Assembly: GCF_000372745.1 (NCBI RefSeq)
Contig: NZ_KB889674.1
Coordinates: 1-64,000, forward strand
Length of the DNA: 64,000 bases
Direction: 5' to 3'
Origin: Embleya scabrispora DSM 41855
GTDB taxonomy: Bacteria; Actinomycetota; Actinomycetes; Streptomycetales; Streptomycetaceae
How positions within the stretch are numbered: position 1 is the stretch's first letter; the number at the start of each line of letters is the position of its first letter. The notes under the pieces are model-generated. The model searched no databases and was not told the DNA's origin. It saw only the letters and a list, made by a program, of their open reading frames with translations. The position numbers were made by a program, and so were the translations under genes. Below are positions 25,388 through 33,806 of this stretch, piece after piece.

Positions 25388-26866
25388 ATGAGTGAGACGA
25401 CACAGAACCCGGCCGTTGCGGCCCCGCCCGGAGAGACCGCGCCACAGACCTCGACGCAGGCGCAGGACCCCGCCGCGCACCAACGCCGGAACAACCGCGT
25501 GCTGGTCGTCATGCTGGGCGCGGTCTTCATGGCCCTGCTCGACTCGACCATCGTCAACGTCGCGACGCCGACCATCCGCACCGACCTCGGCACCACAGGC
25601 TCGGCGCTGCAGCTCATCGTCTCCGGCTACACGATCGCGTACGCCACGCTGTTGGTGACCGGCGCCCGCCTCGGCGCGCGCAACGGCTTCCGGACCATGT
25701 TCCTGTTCGGGCTCATCACCTTCACCGCGGCCTCGCTCGCCTGTGGTCTGGCACCCGACTCGGCGACCCTCATCTGCGCACGCGTCGTGCAGGGCATCGG
25801 CGCGGCGATGCTGATGCCACAGATCTACAGCCTGATCCAGCTGAGGTTCGAAGGGGCCGCGCGGGCCCGGGCACTGAGCCTGTACGCGGCCGTCATCGGG
25901 CTCGGCGTCGTGGTCGGCCAGGTCGCCGGCGGCCTCCTGGTCAGCGCGGACCTCTTCGGCACCGGCTGGCGTCCGGTGTTCCTGGTCAATGTCCCGGTCG
26001 GTGTGGTGCTGGCGATCGCCGGGCTGCGGCTGCTGCCGCGGGGCAAGCCCCCGAAGCCCAAGGGCCTGGACATCCCCGGTCTGATCACGCTGACCGCCGC
26101 ACTGCTGCTGCTGGTTGTGCCGCTCGTGATGGGCCACGAGCGGAACTGGCCGCTGTGGATGAGGATCTCCCTGGTCGCCTCGGTCCCCATGCTCGTGGTG
26201 TTCACCCTCGTCGAGCGTGCGGTCGCGCGCCGCGGCGGAGCACCGCTGGTGCCGGGCCGGGTGCTGAAGACGCCCGGCCTGGTGTCCGGAGCGTCCGCGA
26301 ACTTCTTCGCGATGGCCGGGTACGCGGGATTCCTCTTCGCCTTCTCGCAGCACATGCAGTCGGGGCTCGGCGAGTCGGCGACCCGGACCGGACTGACATT
26401 CGCGCCGCTCGCCTTCGGCGTCGCGACCGGCAGCCTCACCTGGCAGAAGGTGCCCGAGCGGCTGCACCGGCCAATGATCGTCACCGCGTGCGTGGTCGCC
26501 GCGGTCGGGTATGTGGGCATCGGCTTCGACATGCGCTCCGGCGGACACGGCGGCCTTGCGCTCCCGGCCCTGCAACTGGTCGTCGGCATCGGGATGGGGT
26601 ACATCACCAGCCCACTGCTCACCGTGGCGCTGGCCCGGGTCGAGCCGGCCGACGCGGCGGACGCGAGTGGCGTGATGACGACCGCGGCCCAGATCGCGCA
26701 GGTCCTCGGCGTCGCGGCTTACGGCAGCGTGTACCTCGGCGCGGCCGACAGCCACGCGGCCGACTCCTCGGCGAACGCCATCTTCGTGACCGCGCTGCTC
26801 GTTACGGCCGGGGCCCTGCTCAGCTCGCTGGCGGCACTGAAGCTGCCGCGCAAGCAGCAGACCTGA
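25388..26866 (+). CDS. MFS drug exporter, DHA2 (14-TM) family
   Basis: ATG 25388 starts a 492-residue membrane protein. RVLVVMLGAVFMALLDSTIV then NVATPTIRTDLGTTGSALQL is the DHA2 signature (motif with L-D-x-T-I-V-N-V-A). TLLVTGARLGARNGFRTMFL is motif A, and ICARVVQGIGAAMLMPQIYS is the TM4 motif. Successive hydrophobic segments continue to LLVTAGALLSSLAALKLPRK, about 14 in all. Such proteins export drugs or secondary metabolites by proton antiport. It is controlled from the shared operator with the divergent regulator; the substrate is unknown. Confidence 0.92.
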   Translation: MSETTQNPAVAAPPGETAPQTSTQAQDPAAHQRRNNRVLVVMLGAVFMALLDSTIVNVATPTIRTDLGTTGSALQLIVSGYTIAYATLLVTGARLGARNGFRTMFLFGLITFTAASLACGLAPDSATLICARVVQGIGAAMLMPQIYSLIQLRFEGAARARALSLYAAVIGLGVVVGQVAGGLLVSADLFGTGWRPVFLVNVPVGVVLAIAGLRLLPRGKPPKPKGLDIPGLITLTAALLLLVVPLVMGHERNWPLWMRISLVASVPMLVVFTLVERAVARRGGAPLVPGRVLKTPGLVSGASANFFAMAGYAGFLFAFSQHMQSGLGESATRTGLTFAPLAFGVATGSLTWQKVPERLHRPMIVTACVVAAVGYVGIGFDMRSGGHGGLALPALQLVVGIGMGYITSPLLTVALARVEPADAADASGVMTTAAQIAQVLGVAAYGSVYLGAADSHAADSSANAIFVTALLVTAGALLSSLAALKLPRKQQT

Positions 26867-26894
26867 CCACCACCTACTGGAGAACGAGGTCCCC

Positions 26895-26960
26895 ATGGCA
26901 GTCGCCGGTCTTGTGACCGCACGCATCCAGGTCGGCGGTTCACCCGGCACCGATCCGTAG
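26895..26960 (+). CDS. 21-codon ORF behind the exporter, probably a truncated gene start
   Basis: ATG 26895 lies 28 nt after the exporter stop with a good GAGG 5 nt upstream. It encodes MAVAGLVTARIQVGGSPGTD P and stops. It looks like the beginning of a second operon gene cut short; the following bases to 27173 hold no gene. Confidence 0.3.
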   Translation: MAVAGLVTARIQVGGSPGTDP

Positions 26961-27173
26961 ACGTACTAGTCGGGCACCAACTTCTGGGCTGGATAGGCGA
27001 GTTGACCGAACCCAAGGTCGACCGGGAGGGCTCGCCGGGCGACGGCGGGCCGCAGACCTGACCACGGCGCTGCTCCTCCGCTTCGGGGTGCGCTTCCCAC
27101 ACCGGGCGAGCCATATCGACCCGACCTGCGTCCCGCGGCGCCCGCCCGGTGCCGTGGCCGACGTCAGGGTCGC

Positions 27174-28163
27174 TCAGCGTCTCGGAAGGCCCAGCCCGTA
27201 CAGGTTCAGCATGCAGTCGCTCCTGTTCAGCCACGCCATGTAGCGCAGATCGTCCAGGTGCACGTCTTGCGCACGCAAGGTGTCCACCAGCATCCGGGCC
27301 GCAGGCACCGTGTCCCGGGGTTGGGGGTGCGGGAAATCGAGTACGTGAAATTCGACCTCGGGGCCGGGCCGCCAACCCAGTCCCGCGAGCGTAGGCGGGC
27401 TCAGTACCGCGGTGCTCGCCTCAAGGCGCAGCAGCCGAGCGTTGCAGATCAACTGCACCACGTGTGGCTTGTCCTCGTCCGTGTTTGGCCGCATCACCAG
27501 GACGAGTTCGTCGTCCAGTCGGCCCATGTCCTTCACCACCGCCGCGAGCGTCTCTTCCAGCCACAGGCCGAACTCATCCCAGGTCTGGGCCTGGCGGCCG
27601 CCCGGCATGAACGCGTCCTCCATTCCCGCATGGCCGTACCCGTAGGCCTGCCACACCCCGAGCTCGGAGACCGCGTCGTCGCGTTCGCTCCACCTGGAGA
27701 CCTGGTACTCGTGGTTCTCGACCACCGCCGCGGACAACAGCGCCAACCGCACCGCTCCCCTGTCCCACTCGAGCTCCAGGAGGGTCTCCTCGCGGCGCCA
27801 GCGCACCACCGGCCCGGGCCCGCGTCGGATCGGCGCCGGCCCGATGCATGCCTCGACCGCCTCCCTGCTCGCCTCGAACGCCGCTTCCAGAACGGCCTCG
27901 TCCTCGGTACGTGCCAACTCGCACTCCAGCAGGGTGAAGCAGCCTTCGCGCGGCGAACCGTGGACATGACCTCGGTAGGCGAAGGTCCGCCCGCCCGGCA
28001 ACGGCCCGTCGAACGTCAGCTCCGTGTCGTCCTCGGAGCGAAGCCTCCACCCCAGGCCGGCGGTCGCGCGCTCCACCGCGCTCCGGTCCCACTCCCCCAT
28101 GCCCAAGGCCTGGAACCGGGGGACCAGGTCATCGATCTCGGCATCGGTCAGTCTGATGGTCAT
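27174..28163 (-). CDS. DUF6301 protein with C-terminal TY-Chap-like domain
   Basis: A 329-residue soluble protein from ATG 28163. The N-terminal half (MTIRLTDAEIDDLVPRFQAL, GPAPIRRGPGPVVRWRREET and LLELEWDRGAVRLALLSAAV) matches the pattern of DUF6301 proteins. The C-terminal half (TWDEFGLWLEETLAAVVKDM, PHVVQLICNARLLRLEASTA, RMLVDTLRAQDVHLDDLRYM) resembles the TY-Chap/YbjN chaperone-like fold. DUF6301 genes often lie near WXG100/polymorphic-toxin loci, but no toxin is seen nearby. The fusion of the two parts is the notable point. Confidence 0.65.
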   Translation of the reverse strand: MTIRLTDAEIDDLVPRFQALGMGEWDRSAVERATAGLGWRLRSEDDTELTFDGPLPGGRTFAYRGHVHGSPREGCFTLLECELARTEDEAVLEAAFEASREAVEACIGPAPIRRGPGPVVRWRREETLLELEWDRGAVRLALLSAAVVENHEYQVSRWSERDDAVSELGVWQAYGYGHAGMEDAFMPGGRQAQTWDEFGLWLEETLAAVVKDMGRLDDELVLVMRPNTDEDKPHVVQLICNARLLRLEASTAVLSPPTLAGLGWRPGPEVEFHVLDFPHPQPRDTVPAARMLVDTLRAQDVHLDDLRYMAWLNRSDCMLNLYGLGLPRR

Positions 28164-28426
28164 GGCCGAAGATGCTATCGACGGCCACCGACGCCTCGGG
28201 AGCCTCTCCGATCCGCCGCAACCTCGCCGACAACGACCCCGACACCCACCAAGAGACCGTCACGGTTCGGAACACACGAGCAGGCCGCGGTTCGTGCGGC
28301 CACGGCAACTCGCCCGTCGACGGTCCGCGCGCGAACGTCACGCGCTTCCGGTGGTTTGTCGACGGCGGCTCTGATCAGCAGTATGTCGTGAAGTAGCGGT
28401 ATTCGAGGGCCCGTTCGGGGGGCGTC

Positions 28427-28520
28427 ATGACCGCTCGTGTACCGTGTCCGCCCGCGCCGGGGCCGTTGGAGGGGTACGCGGCCCGGCTCGGTGACACGGC
28501 GGAGGCAGGCCGGGACGCCC
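28427..28520 (+). pseudogene. IS701-family transposase, N-terminal stub
   Basis: ATG 28427 opens MTARVPCPPAPGPLEGYAAR, close to the usual IS701 N-terminus (P-C-x-P-A-P-G-P-L-x-x-Y-A), then degenerates. Only about 20-30 residues are recognisable. Confidence 0.45.
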
Positions 28521-28611
28521 GGCGCGCGAAATCCGGCGGTTGGGTCCGCAAAAGGGGTGCACCCGCACCGCTCCGAGGCCATGATCGACCTCAAGAGCAG
28601 ACGCGGGCGAT

Positions 28612-29739
28612 TCAGGACATCACGTCCTTGATCCACTGGAGGATCGCCGCGTTGGTCGTGGGCGCGTCCTTGTGCAGCTGCACGTCGTGGCCGCTGTCAG
28701 GCACAACGATGGCCTCGAGGTCGACCTTGTCGGAGTAGTACGGCCGCTCGTTGGCCAGCATCGACTCGGGGGTGCAGGTGCCGGGGGTGCAGTATCGGTC
28801 CTTGTCACCGACGACCAGGAGGGTCGGCACCTTGATCGAGCGGGAGGGGGACTGTGCCGGAGGAAGGCTCGTGCCGTCCGAGTCCGCCGCGGTGCTCACG
28901 TCCTTGAGGCGTTCGTCCGCCTTGATGACGGCCGGGTCGGTGTTGGGGGCGTAGTAGAAGAACCGCCGCATGCCGGCGTTCGTCGTCAGGTAGCCGGGGT
29001 CGTTGATCCTGCCGTGGAACTTCGGGTCGTCCATGGCCTTGATCTCAAACGGGACGTCCCCTCCAGGCCCCTCGTCCGACGGCTCCTCGTCGCGGACGAC
29101 GTGGCTCATGCTGGTGAGCACGAAGGCGTCGATGTCGTCGATGTACGTCTTGGCCTGGTCCCAGGCCATGGACGAGCCCAGCGAGTGGCCGACCCACACC
29201 ACCTTGTCGAACGCGCGGTCCTTGATCTGCCCCGCACGCAGCTTGGTGATCACTTGGTGGATGGCCTCGGTCCCGGAGTCGAGGGTGTAACGCGAACTGG
29301 GCGGCAGGGTGCTCTTGCCCGTGGCGAGCCGGTCGATGTTGAACGTGGAGAAGCCGTCGTCGAGGGCCTTGGAGACGTACGAGTAGCGGGAAGACTTTAC
29401 CGGCATGTCGTAGTAGCTGTGGTTGTAGGTGGAGCCCGGCACGAGCAGCTGAACGGTCTTGCTCGTCTTGCCGCCGTTTCGCGGCTGACACAGCTCTCCG
29501 TATATGTGGGCACTGCCTATCTTCCTGACCGTTACCGGGACCTGCACCTCGTAACAGCGGGCGTCAGGGTGCCTGCTCTGTACTGCGCTTGTGGCGGACG
29601 CGGTGTCGGCTTGCGCGGGGGGTTCCGCCTGTGCGGAAGCGATAGCCGGCACGGCGAGCCCGGCCGTGGCGATCGCAGCCACGGAAGCGACCATCACCTT
29701 GGCTTTCGTTGACATGGTGCGACGCTGACGTGTGGTCAT
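28612..29739 (-). CDS. Secreted alpha/beta hydrolase (lipase-like)
   Basis: Start ATG 29739 is placed 6 nt after GGAG; the ATG at 29745 touches that site and is less likely. The 375-residue product has a signal peptide (MTTRQRRTMSTKAKVMVASV, then AAIATAGLAVPAIASA). The mature enzyme has VQLLVPGSTYNHSYYDMPVK (oxyanion strand), VVWVGHSLGSSMAWDQAKTY (Ser about 185), VPTLLVVGDKDRYC (Asp) and IVVPDSGHDVQLHKDAP (His). A disulfide pair is likely in RYCTPGTCTPES. It is an extracellular esterase or lipase; the substrate is unknown. Confidence 0.88.
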   Translation of the reverse strand: MTTRQRRTMSTKAKVMVASVAAIATAGLAVPAIASAQAEPPAQADTASATSAVQSRHPDARCYEVQVPVTVRKIGSAHIYGELCQPRNGGKTSKTVQLLVPGSTYNHSYYDMPVKSSRYSYVSKALDDGFSTFNIDRLATGKSTLPPSSRYTLDSGTEAIHQVITKLRAGQIKDRAFDKVVWVGHSLGSSMAWDQAKTYIDDIDAFVLTSMSHVVRDEEPSDEGPGGDVPFEIKAMDDPKFHGRINDPGYLTTNAGMRRFFYYAPNTDPAVIKADERLKDVSTAADSDGTSLPPAQSPSRSIKVPTLLVVGDKDRYCTPGTCTPESMLANERPYYSDKVDLEAIVVPDSGHDVQLHKDAPTTNAAILQWIKDVMS

Positions 29740-30178
29740 GTTCATCTCCAAAGGGCCGAAGAGGGGGCGCCGGCGCGGGGACGGGGGCCGTAGCCGGCCG
29801 CCGCTGGGGCGCGCGATGAGGAGGGGCCGGCCGTGCGGGAACGGTCCGGGGCCGCTCAGGGCTTGGTGCCCGCGGCGAAGGTGGTGGCCTTGCCGACTCT
29901 CCCCCGCGCTGCGGGCAACACGTGGTGCGCGAATGGGAGCCTGCCGTTGGGGAGTTGCCCAGCGTGCGTCGGCCTCAGAACGCCGTCCAGGTTTACGTGC
30001 GGGAGTGGATGACCCCGGATCACAGCGACGGCATCGGATACCCGAGACGGCCATGGCCCAAAGCTGGGCGGAAGCAGCCGTCTCGGGCAGAGGCGACTGT
30101 CATCAGGCGGTGCGCTCAGAACATGACTTTCTCCTTGCCCTCTCCGACCGTCATGGAACGGCGGTCTGTGGTGTGTTG
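29740..30178. other. Intergenic stretch, no gene supported
   Basis: Upstream of the secreted hydrolase and downstream of the monooxygenase. A minus-strand tail reading LPFAHHVLPAARGRVGKATT near 29880-29940 looks protein-like but has no identifiable start or family. Confidence 0.35.
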
Positions 30179-31789
30179 CTACGGCCGGGTCCCCGGGTAC
30201 GAGCTCGGCGACGGCCCGCCGCAGCGGCGGCTCCCGCCGCGGTTTCGCGCAGCGGTCTGTCCAGCCGGAGCGGGCCCGAACCAACGAGTCGCGGCCTGCT
30301 GGAACGCCTCACGGTCGGGGGCGTGATCGTCTGCCCAGGCCACGACGCCGTCCGGGCGGATGAGCAGGGCGCTGAATCCGAGGTCGTTGCGTGCCGTGCC
30401 GGCCGCGTACTGGATCCGGCCCTCCCAGCTCTTGGTCGCATGCCGCAGCGCGTGGTCGCCGCTGAAGTCGAGGACCACGCCCCGGCCCTGGCGCAACAAG
30501 TCACCGAGGCGAGTGCCGTCCTCGAAACAGAAGTCAGGGGCGGTACAGCCGACGAGCGGCTGCGCGCTGCCCAGGTCGTAGCGGTTGAACAGCCCGGTCG
30601 TCTTCCGGTAGGCGAGGGTCGTTCCGTCCGTGGTGCTCACAAGCTCGTGCACCAGCTGCCGCAGCGCGGGGGCGTTGGGGCCGGGCGCCATGGTGGCCAC
30701 CTGGGCGCGTGACCAGTCCAGGGTCGCGGCGCCGACGGGGTGGCGCTCACGGGTGTAGGTGTCGAGCAGGCCCTCGGGCGCGTTGCCGTGCGCGGTCGCG
30801 GTCGCGGCGAGCTTCCAGCCAAGGTTGGCGGCATCACCGATGCCGAGGTTGAGCCCCTGGCCGCCGAGGGGGGAATGGATGTGCGCGGCGTCGCCGGCAA
30901 GCAGCACGCGGCCCTTGCGGTAGGTCGTCACCTGCATCGCACGGTCCGTGAAGCTCGATGCCAGATGAACATCGGTCAGCGTCACGTCGGTATCGGTGAT
31001 GCGGCGCAGGACCTCCTGGAGGTGCTCGCGGGTCAAAGGCTTGGAGCGGTCGAACGTGCCGCCGTCGAAGTCCATCATGCCCAGGTGCCCCTCGAAGGGC
31101 GTACGCAGATACATGCCGTTCGGCGTCAGGTTGAAGCCGAGTGGCAGCTGCTGCGGGTCGGCGAAGGTGACACGCGCGACGTAGCCGGTGAAGAGCGGGT
31201 CCGTGCCGACGAAGTCGAAGCCGGCGAGGCCGCGCACCGTGCTGCGTCCGCCGTCGCAGCCCACCAGGTAGCGGGCCTGGTACTCCTGTCCACCCGCCGT
31301 GACGGTGATGGACTGGTCGTCCTGCGTCACGGCCGTGACCGGAGCGCCGCGGACGATGTCCACGCCGAGCGCGGTGGCGCGCTCGGCCATGACCGTGCCG
31401 ACCGCTTCGAGGCTGGTCATGAACCCTTCCATCGCCGGGCTGGGCAGCCGGAACGGGAGGGCGGATACGTCGATGTCGGCCGCGTCCAGGCCCATGCCCG
31501 CGAAATGGCTCACGTCACGGGGGGCCGGCGCCTCGATCGCGTCGGCAGCCGCGCCGACCTTGTCCGCGTCGGCGCCCGAAGCGTTGATCACTGCTTCGAG
31601 CAGGCCGCGGCGGTAGAACGCCTCGGCCGATCCGGCGCTCAGGCCGCGCAATCCGAGCGGGAGCGTCTTGTACGGCGAGGTGACCTCCTCGTCCCGCTCC
31701 AGCACCAGGACGGAACAGCCGCCCAGGGCGAGCTCGGTGGCCAGGAACAAGCCGACCGGGCCGCCGCCTGCTATCACCACGTCGCGCAT
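30179..31789 (-). CDS. FAD-dependent aromatic monooxygenase (PHBH/rifampicin-monooxygenase type)
   Basis: ATG 31789 follows AAAGG. The 536-residue enzyme has MRDVVIAGGGPVGLFLATEL (FAD GxGxxG), YLVGCDGGRSTVRGLAGFDF (DG motif) and RVLLAGDAAHIHSPLGGQGL NLGIGDAANLGWKLA (GD motif). A C-terminal thioredoxin-like part (VVLDFSGDHALRHATKSWEG, ALLIRPDGVVAWADD) is typical of polyketide hydroxylases and drug-inactivating monooxygenases. It uses NADPH and O2 to hydroxylate aromatic substrates. A low-complexity tail (about 30 residues) ends it. It lies 52 nt downstream of TetR on the same strand, so it is probably induced by the TetR ligand. Confidence 0.92.
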   Translation of the reverse strand: MRDVVIAGGGPVGLFLATELALGGCSVLVLERDEEVTSPYKTLPLGLRGLSAGSAEAFYRRGLLEAVINASGADADKVGAAADAIEAPAPRDVSHFAGMGLDAADIDVSALPFRLPSPAMEGFMTSLEAVGTVMAERATALGVDIVRGAPVTAVTQDDQSITVTAGGQEYQARYLVGCDGGRSTVRGLAGFDFVGTDPLFTGYVARVTFADPQQLPLGFNLTPNGMYLRTPFEGHLGMMDFDGGTFDRSKPLTREHLQEVLRRITDTDVTLTDVHLASSFTDRAMQVTTYRKGRVLLAGDAAHIHSPLGGQGLNLGIGDAANLGWKLAATATAHGNAPEGLLDTYTRERHPVGAATLDWSRAQVATMAPGPNAPALRQLVHELVSTTDGTTLAYRKTTGLFNRYDLGSAQPLVGCTAPDFCFEDGTRLGDLLRQGRGVVLDFSGDHALRHATKSWEGRIQYAAGTARNDLGFSALLIRPDGVVAWADDHAPDREAFQQAATRWFGPAPAGQTAARNRGGSRRCGGPSPSSYPGTRP

Positions 31790-31841
31790 GAGGGATACCT
31801 TTCTGAAAACGCACGCTGGGGACCCGGCCGGACGGGGCGGG

Positions 31842-32534
31842 TCAACCGAGCCGGGTCAGGCCATCGAGGACGATGGCGATGCCGGCGAGGAACTGCGCGC
31901 GATCGTCGTGCTCCCTGATCTGGTCGACGACGGCGTGCATGAACGGGTAGTCCTCGGGAGCGAGGCCCTGCCAGGCCGTCGCTGTCGCTTCGAGAAACTC
32001 GGCACGGTCGGGCTGGACGGTCGAGGTGTCACCGTCGATGCGGGCGTTCTGGCTGACGGCTCCGAGGATGTAGTGCACAAGCGTCGAGGCGGCGTCGAAC
32101 CAGGAAGCCTGTGGCACACCCAGCGCGCCCACCTGCCGGCCGATCCGTTCGAAGATCCCCACCGTCACCGGACCGAGTGGCTTCCGGACGATCTGCAGAG
32201 TCAGCCGTGTCGCGAGCCACTGGTGCTCGGCGATCGCGTCGAACAGTGCCAGCGCGACGGTGCGGATCTCGTCCTCGGGCGTGGCCGCGACCCCGGCGGG
32301 CTTGGCTGCCAGTGCGGCAGTGACGACCGTTTCCGTTGCCGTGTCCAGCAGTTCGTCACGGCTGCCCACCCGGTAGTAGATCGCCCCGGACCCGGTGGAC
32401 AGGCGCTCGGTCAGCGCTCGAGTGGTCAGCGCGCTCTCGCCGCCCGCATCGAGCAGCTCGATCGCAGCCTCGATGATCTGCTCCCGGGAGAGCACCTGGT
32501 TACGCCGCTGAGGCCGGCGGGTTCTCGTTGCCAT
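31842..32534 (-). CDS. TetR-family regulator (TetR_C type)
   Basis: A 230-residue protein from ATG 32534. After a basic arm (MATRTRRPQRRNQ) comes VLSREQIIEAAIELLDAGGE SALTTRALTERLSTGSGAIY YRVGSRDELLDTATE, a standard TetR helix-turn-helix. The ligand domain contains DEIRTVALALFDAIAEHQWL and WFDAASTLVHYILGAVSQNA. No Shine-Dalgarno is visible. A 35-bp palindrome begins 19 bp upstream and is surely the operator. With the monooxygenase downstream it forms a self-regulated detoxification or modification operon. Confidence 0.92.
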   Translation of the reverse strand: MATRTRRPQRRNQVLSREQIIEAAIELLDAGGESALTTRALTERLSTGSGAIYYRVGSRDELLDTATETVVTAALAAKPAGVAATPEDEIRTVALALFDAIAEHQWLATRLTLQIVRKPLGPVTVGIFERIGRQVGALGVPQASWFDAASTLVHYILGAVSQNARIDGDTSTVQPDRAEFLEATATAWQGLAPEDYPFMHAVVDQIREHDDRAQFLAGIAIVLDGLTRLG

Positions 32535-32552
32535 GCCGCCACAGTGACACAT

Positions 32553-32587
32553 TTGGAGCGGTGAACCAAATTGGTGCACCGCTCCAA
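32553..32587. promoter_or_regulatory. 35-bp palindromic operator of the TetR-monooxygenase operon
   Basis: Outer arms TTGGAGCGGTG (32553-32563) and CACCGCTCCAA (32577-32587) are perfect complements. An inner CCAA, A, TTGG (32566-32574) shares the same centre. It lies 19-53 bp above the TetR start codon. Confidence 0.75.
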
Positions 32588-32991
32588 CTGGGCGACGGTC
32601 TACTTTGGCGTACTTCCGAACGTGCCCAGGCGCTTCTTCGACCGAGGTCAGGTGGCGGACGGAATGGGACGACGTTGTCGGCGGCCGACGCGGGGACAAA
32701 ACCTGCCGACGTCTCTTCCCGCCGGGTGAGAACCGCGCCGGCCAGGATCGGCGCCCGCACCGGGCAGGCCACCCGAACCGAGCACAACCCCGCCGGCCCG
32801 CTCCTTGCACGAAGGGCGGAAGCAGGACCTCGAAACACGCAGAACCCCCACCGCCGAAACCAGACGACAAACCACCACACCACCACACCCGGACACGGTC
32901 CGAGCCGACCGACCCACCGGCGAAGCCGCCCCACCCGGCGCGGAACCCGAGCTCCAAATCCGGGGAGGAAACGCCCGGTTAAGATCTCACG
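32588..32991. other. Intergenic stretch, C/A-rich on the plus strand
   Basis: Bases about 32850-32930 are strikingly rich in C and A on the plus strand (runs such as CACCACACCACCACAC). No conserved gene was found. GGGGAGGA at 32962-32969 lies 22 nt ahead of the next start, rather far for a ribosome site. Confidence 0.4.
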
Positions 32992-33384
32992 GTGAAGATC
33001 TGGAGGGAGCGCCCTGCCAGGACCGACGTCGAGGCAGTCGTCCGTCGCTACTTCGGTCTACTCCGAGCCGGGAGGATCTCCGAGGCCGAACAGCTCGTCG
33101 ATCACACCTCGGTCCGGCATGTGCTCAAGTCGCTGTGGACCGGCTCGGTCCGGGCGAGCGCCGATGAGGACGAGGCGAGCTACAGCCCTGCCGCCGACGA
33201 CTGGGAACAGGACTCGTCCTGGCTCCGCGAACTCGATCTCGCGGACTTCCACTGGGGCCACGAGGACTCCGGTTGCTACGTCGAGATCACCTACCGCGCG
33301 CGGATCATCGAGGTGTCATTGAGCTTTTGGGTCAAGCCCACCGACGCCGGCTGGGTCGTCTCGGGACCGGCCACCCTCTGGTAG
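32992..33384 (+). CDS. Hypothetical protein, NTF2-like
   Basis: GTG 32992 gives 130 residues. The pattern DVEAVVRRYFGLLRAGRISE AEQLVDHTS, then LDLADFHWGHEDSGCYVEIT YRARIIEVSLSFWVKPTDAG WVVSGPATLW, is that of small NTF2/SnoaL-like cone folds: N-terminal helices over a curved sheet. No catalytic residues can be named. Monocistronic and cytoplasmic. Confidence 0.7.
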   Translation: MKIWRERPARTDVEAVVRRYFGLLRAGRISEAEQLVDHTSVRHVLKSLWTGSVRASADEDEASYSPAADDWEQDSSWLRELDLADFHWGHEDSGCYVEITYRARIIEVSLSFWVKPTDAGWVVSGPATLW

Positions 33385-33806
33385 TCGGACAAGCGAAAGA
33401 GCAGCACGATCCGGGTGCCGGTGCGGCCCCCGCCGACGGGCCGTCACCTGCCGACGATCGGGGCCCGAGCACCCCGCTCCGGTCCCGCGCCGGCCCTGCG
33501 ACCTGCCGGGGGATTCCGAGGTCCCCGGACGCGACGCGCGGACGGCGCCCTCGACATCGCCATCGCCGCGGAGGACGGCGGGCCGCCCGTCCCGTACACA
33601 ACCGATCCGAGACGCCCGCCCGTAACCCGCCCGACAGAGAACCGTCCGGTCGTCGCTCAAGCACTCCTCAAGCACAACGAGGCCGCCACACCGCTCGTCG
33701 CCAGGCCGCCGGGACTCGGTGCCGACATACCTCAACAGCCTTCGCGCCTCACGATGAAGTCATTGCACCGTCCTTGTCCACGAAGCGGCCCGCGGAGTCC
33801 GATGTT
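33385..33806. other. Intergenic stretch, no gene seen
   Basis: Convergent gap between the NTF2-like gene and the MocR gene. No hairpin of note and no conserved protein. Confidence 0.45.
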
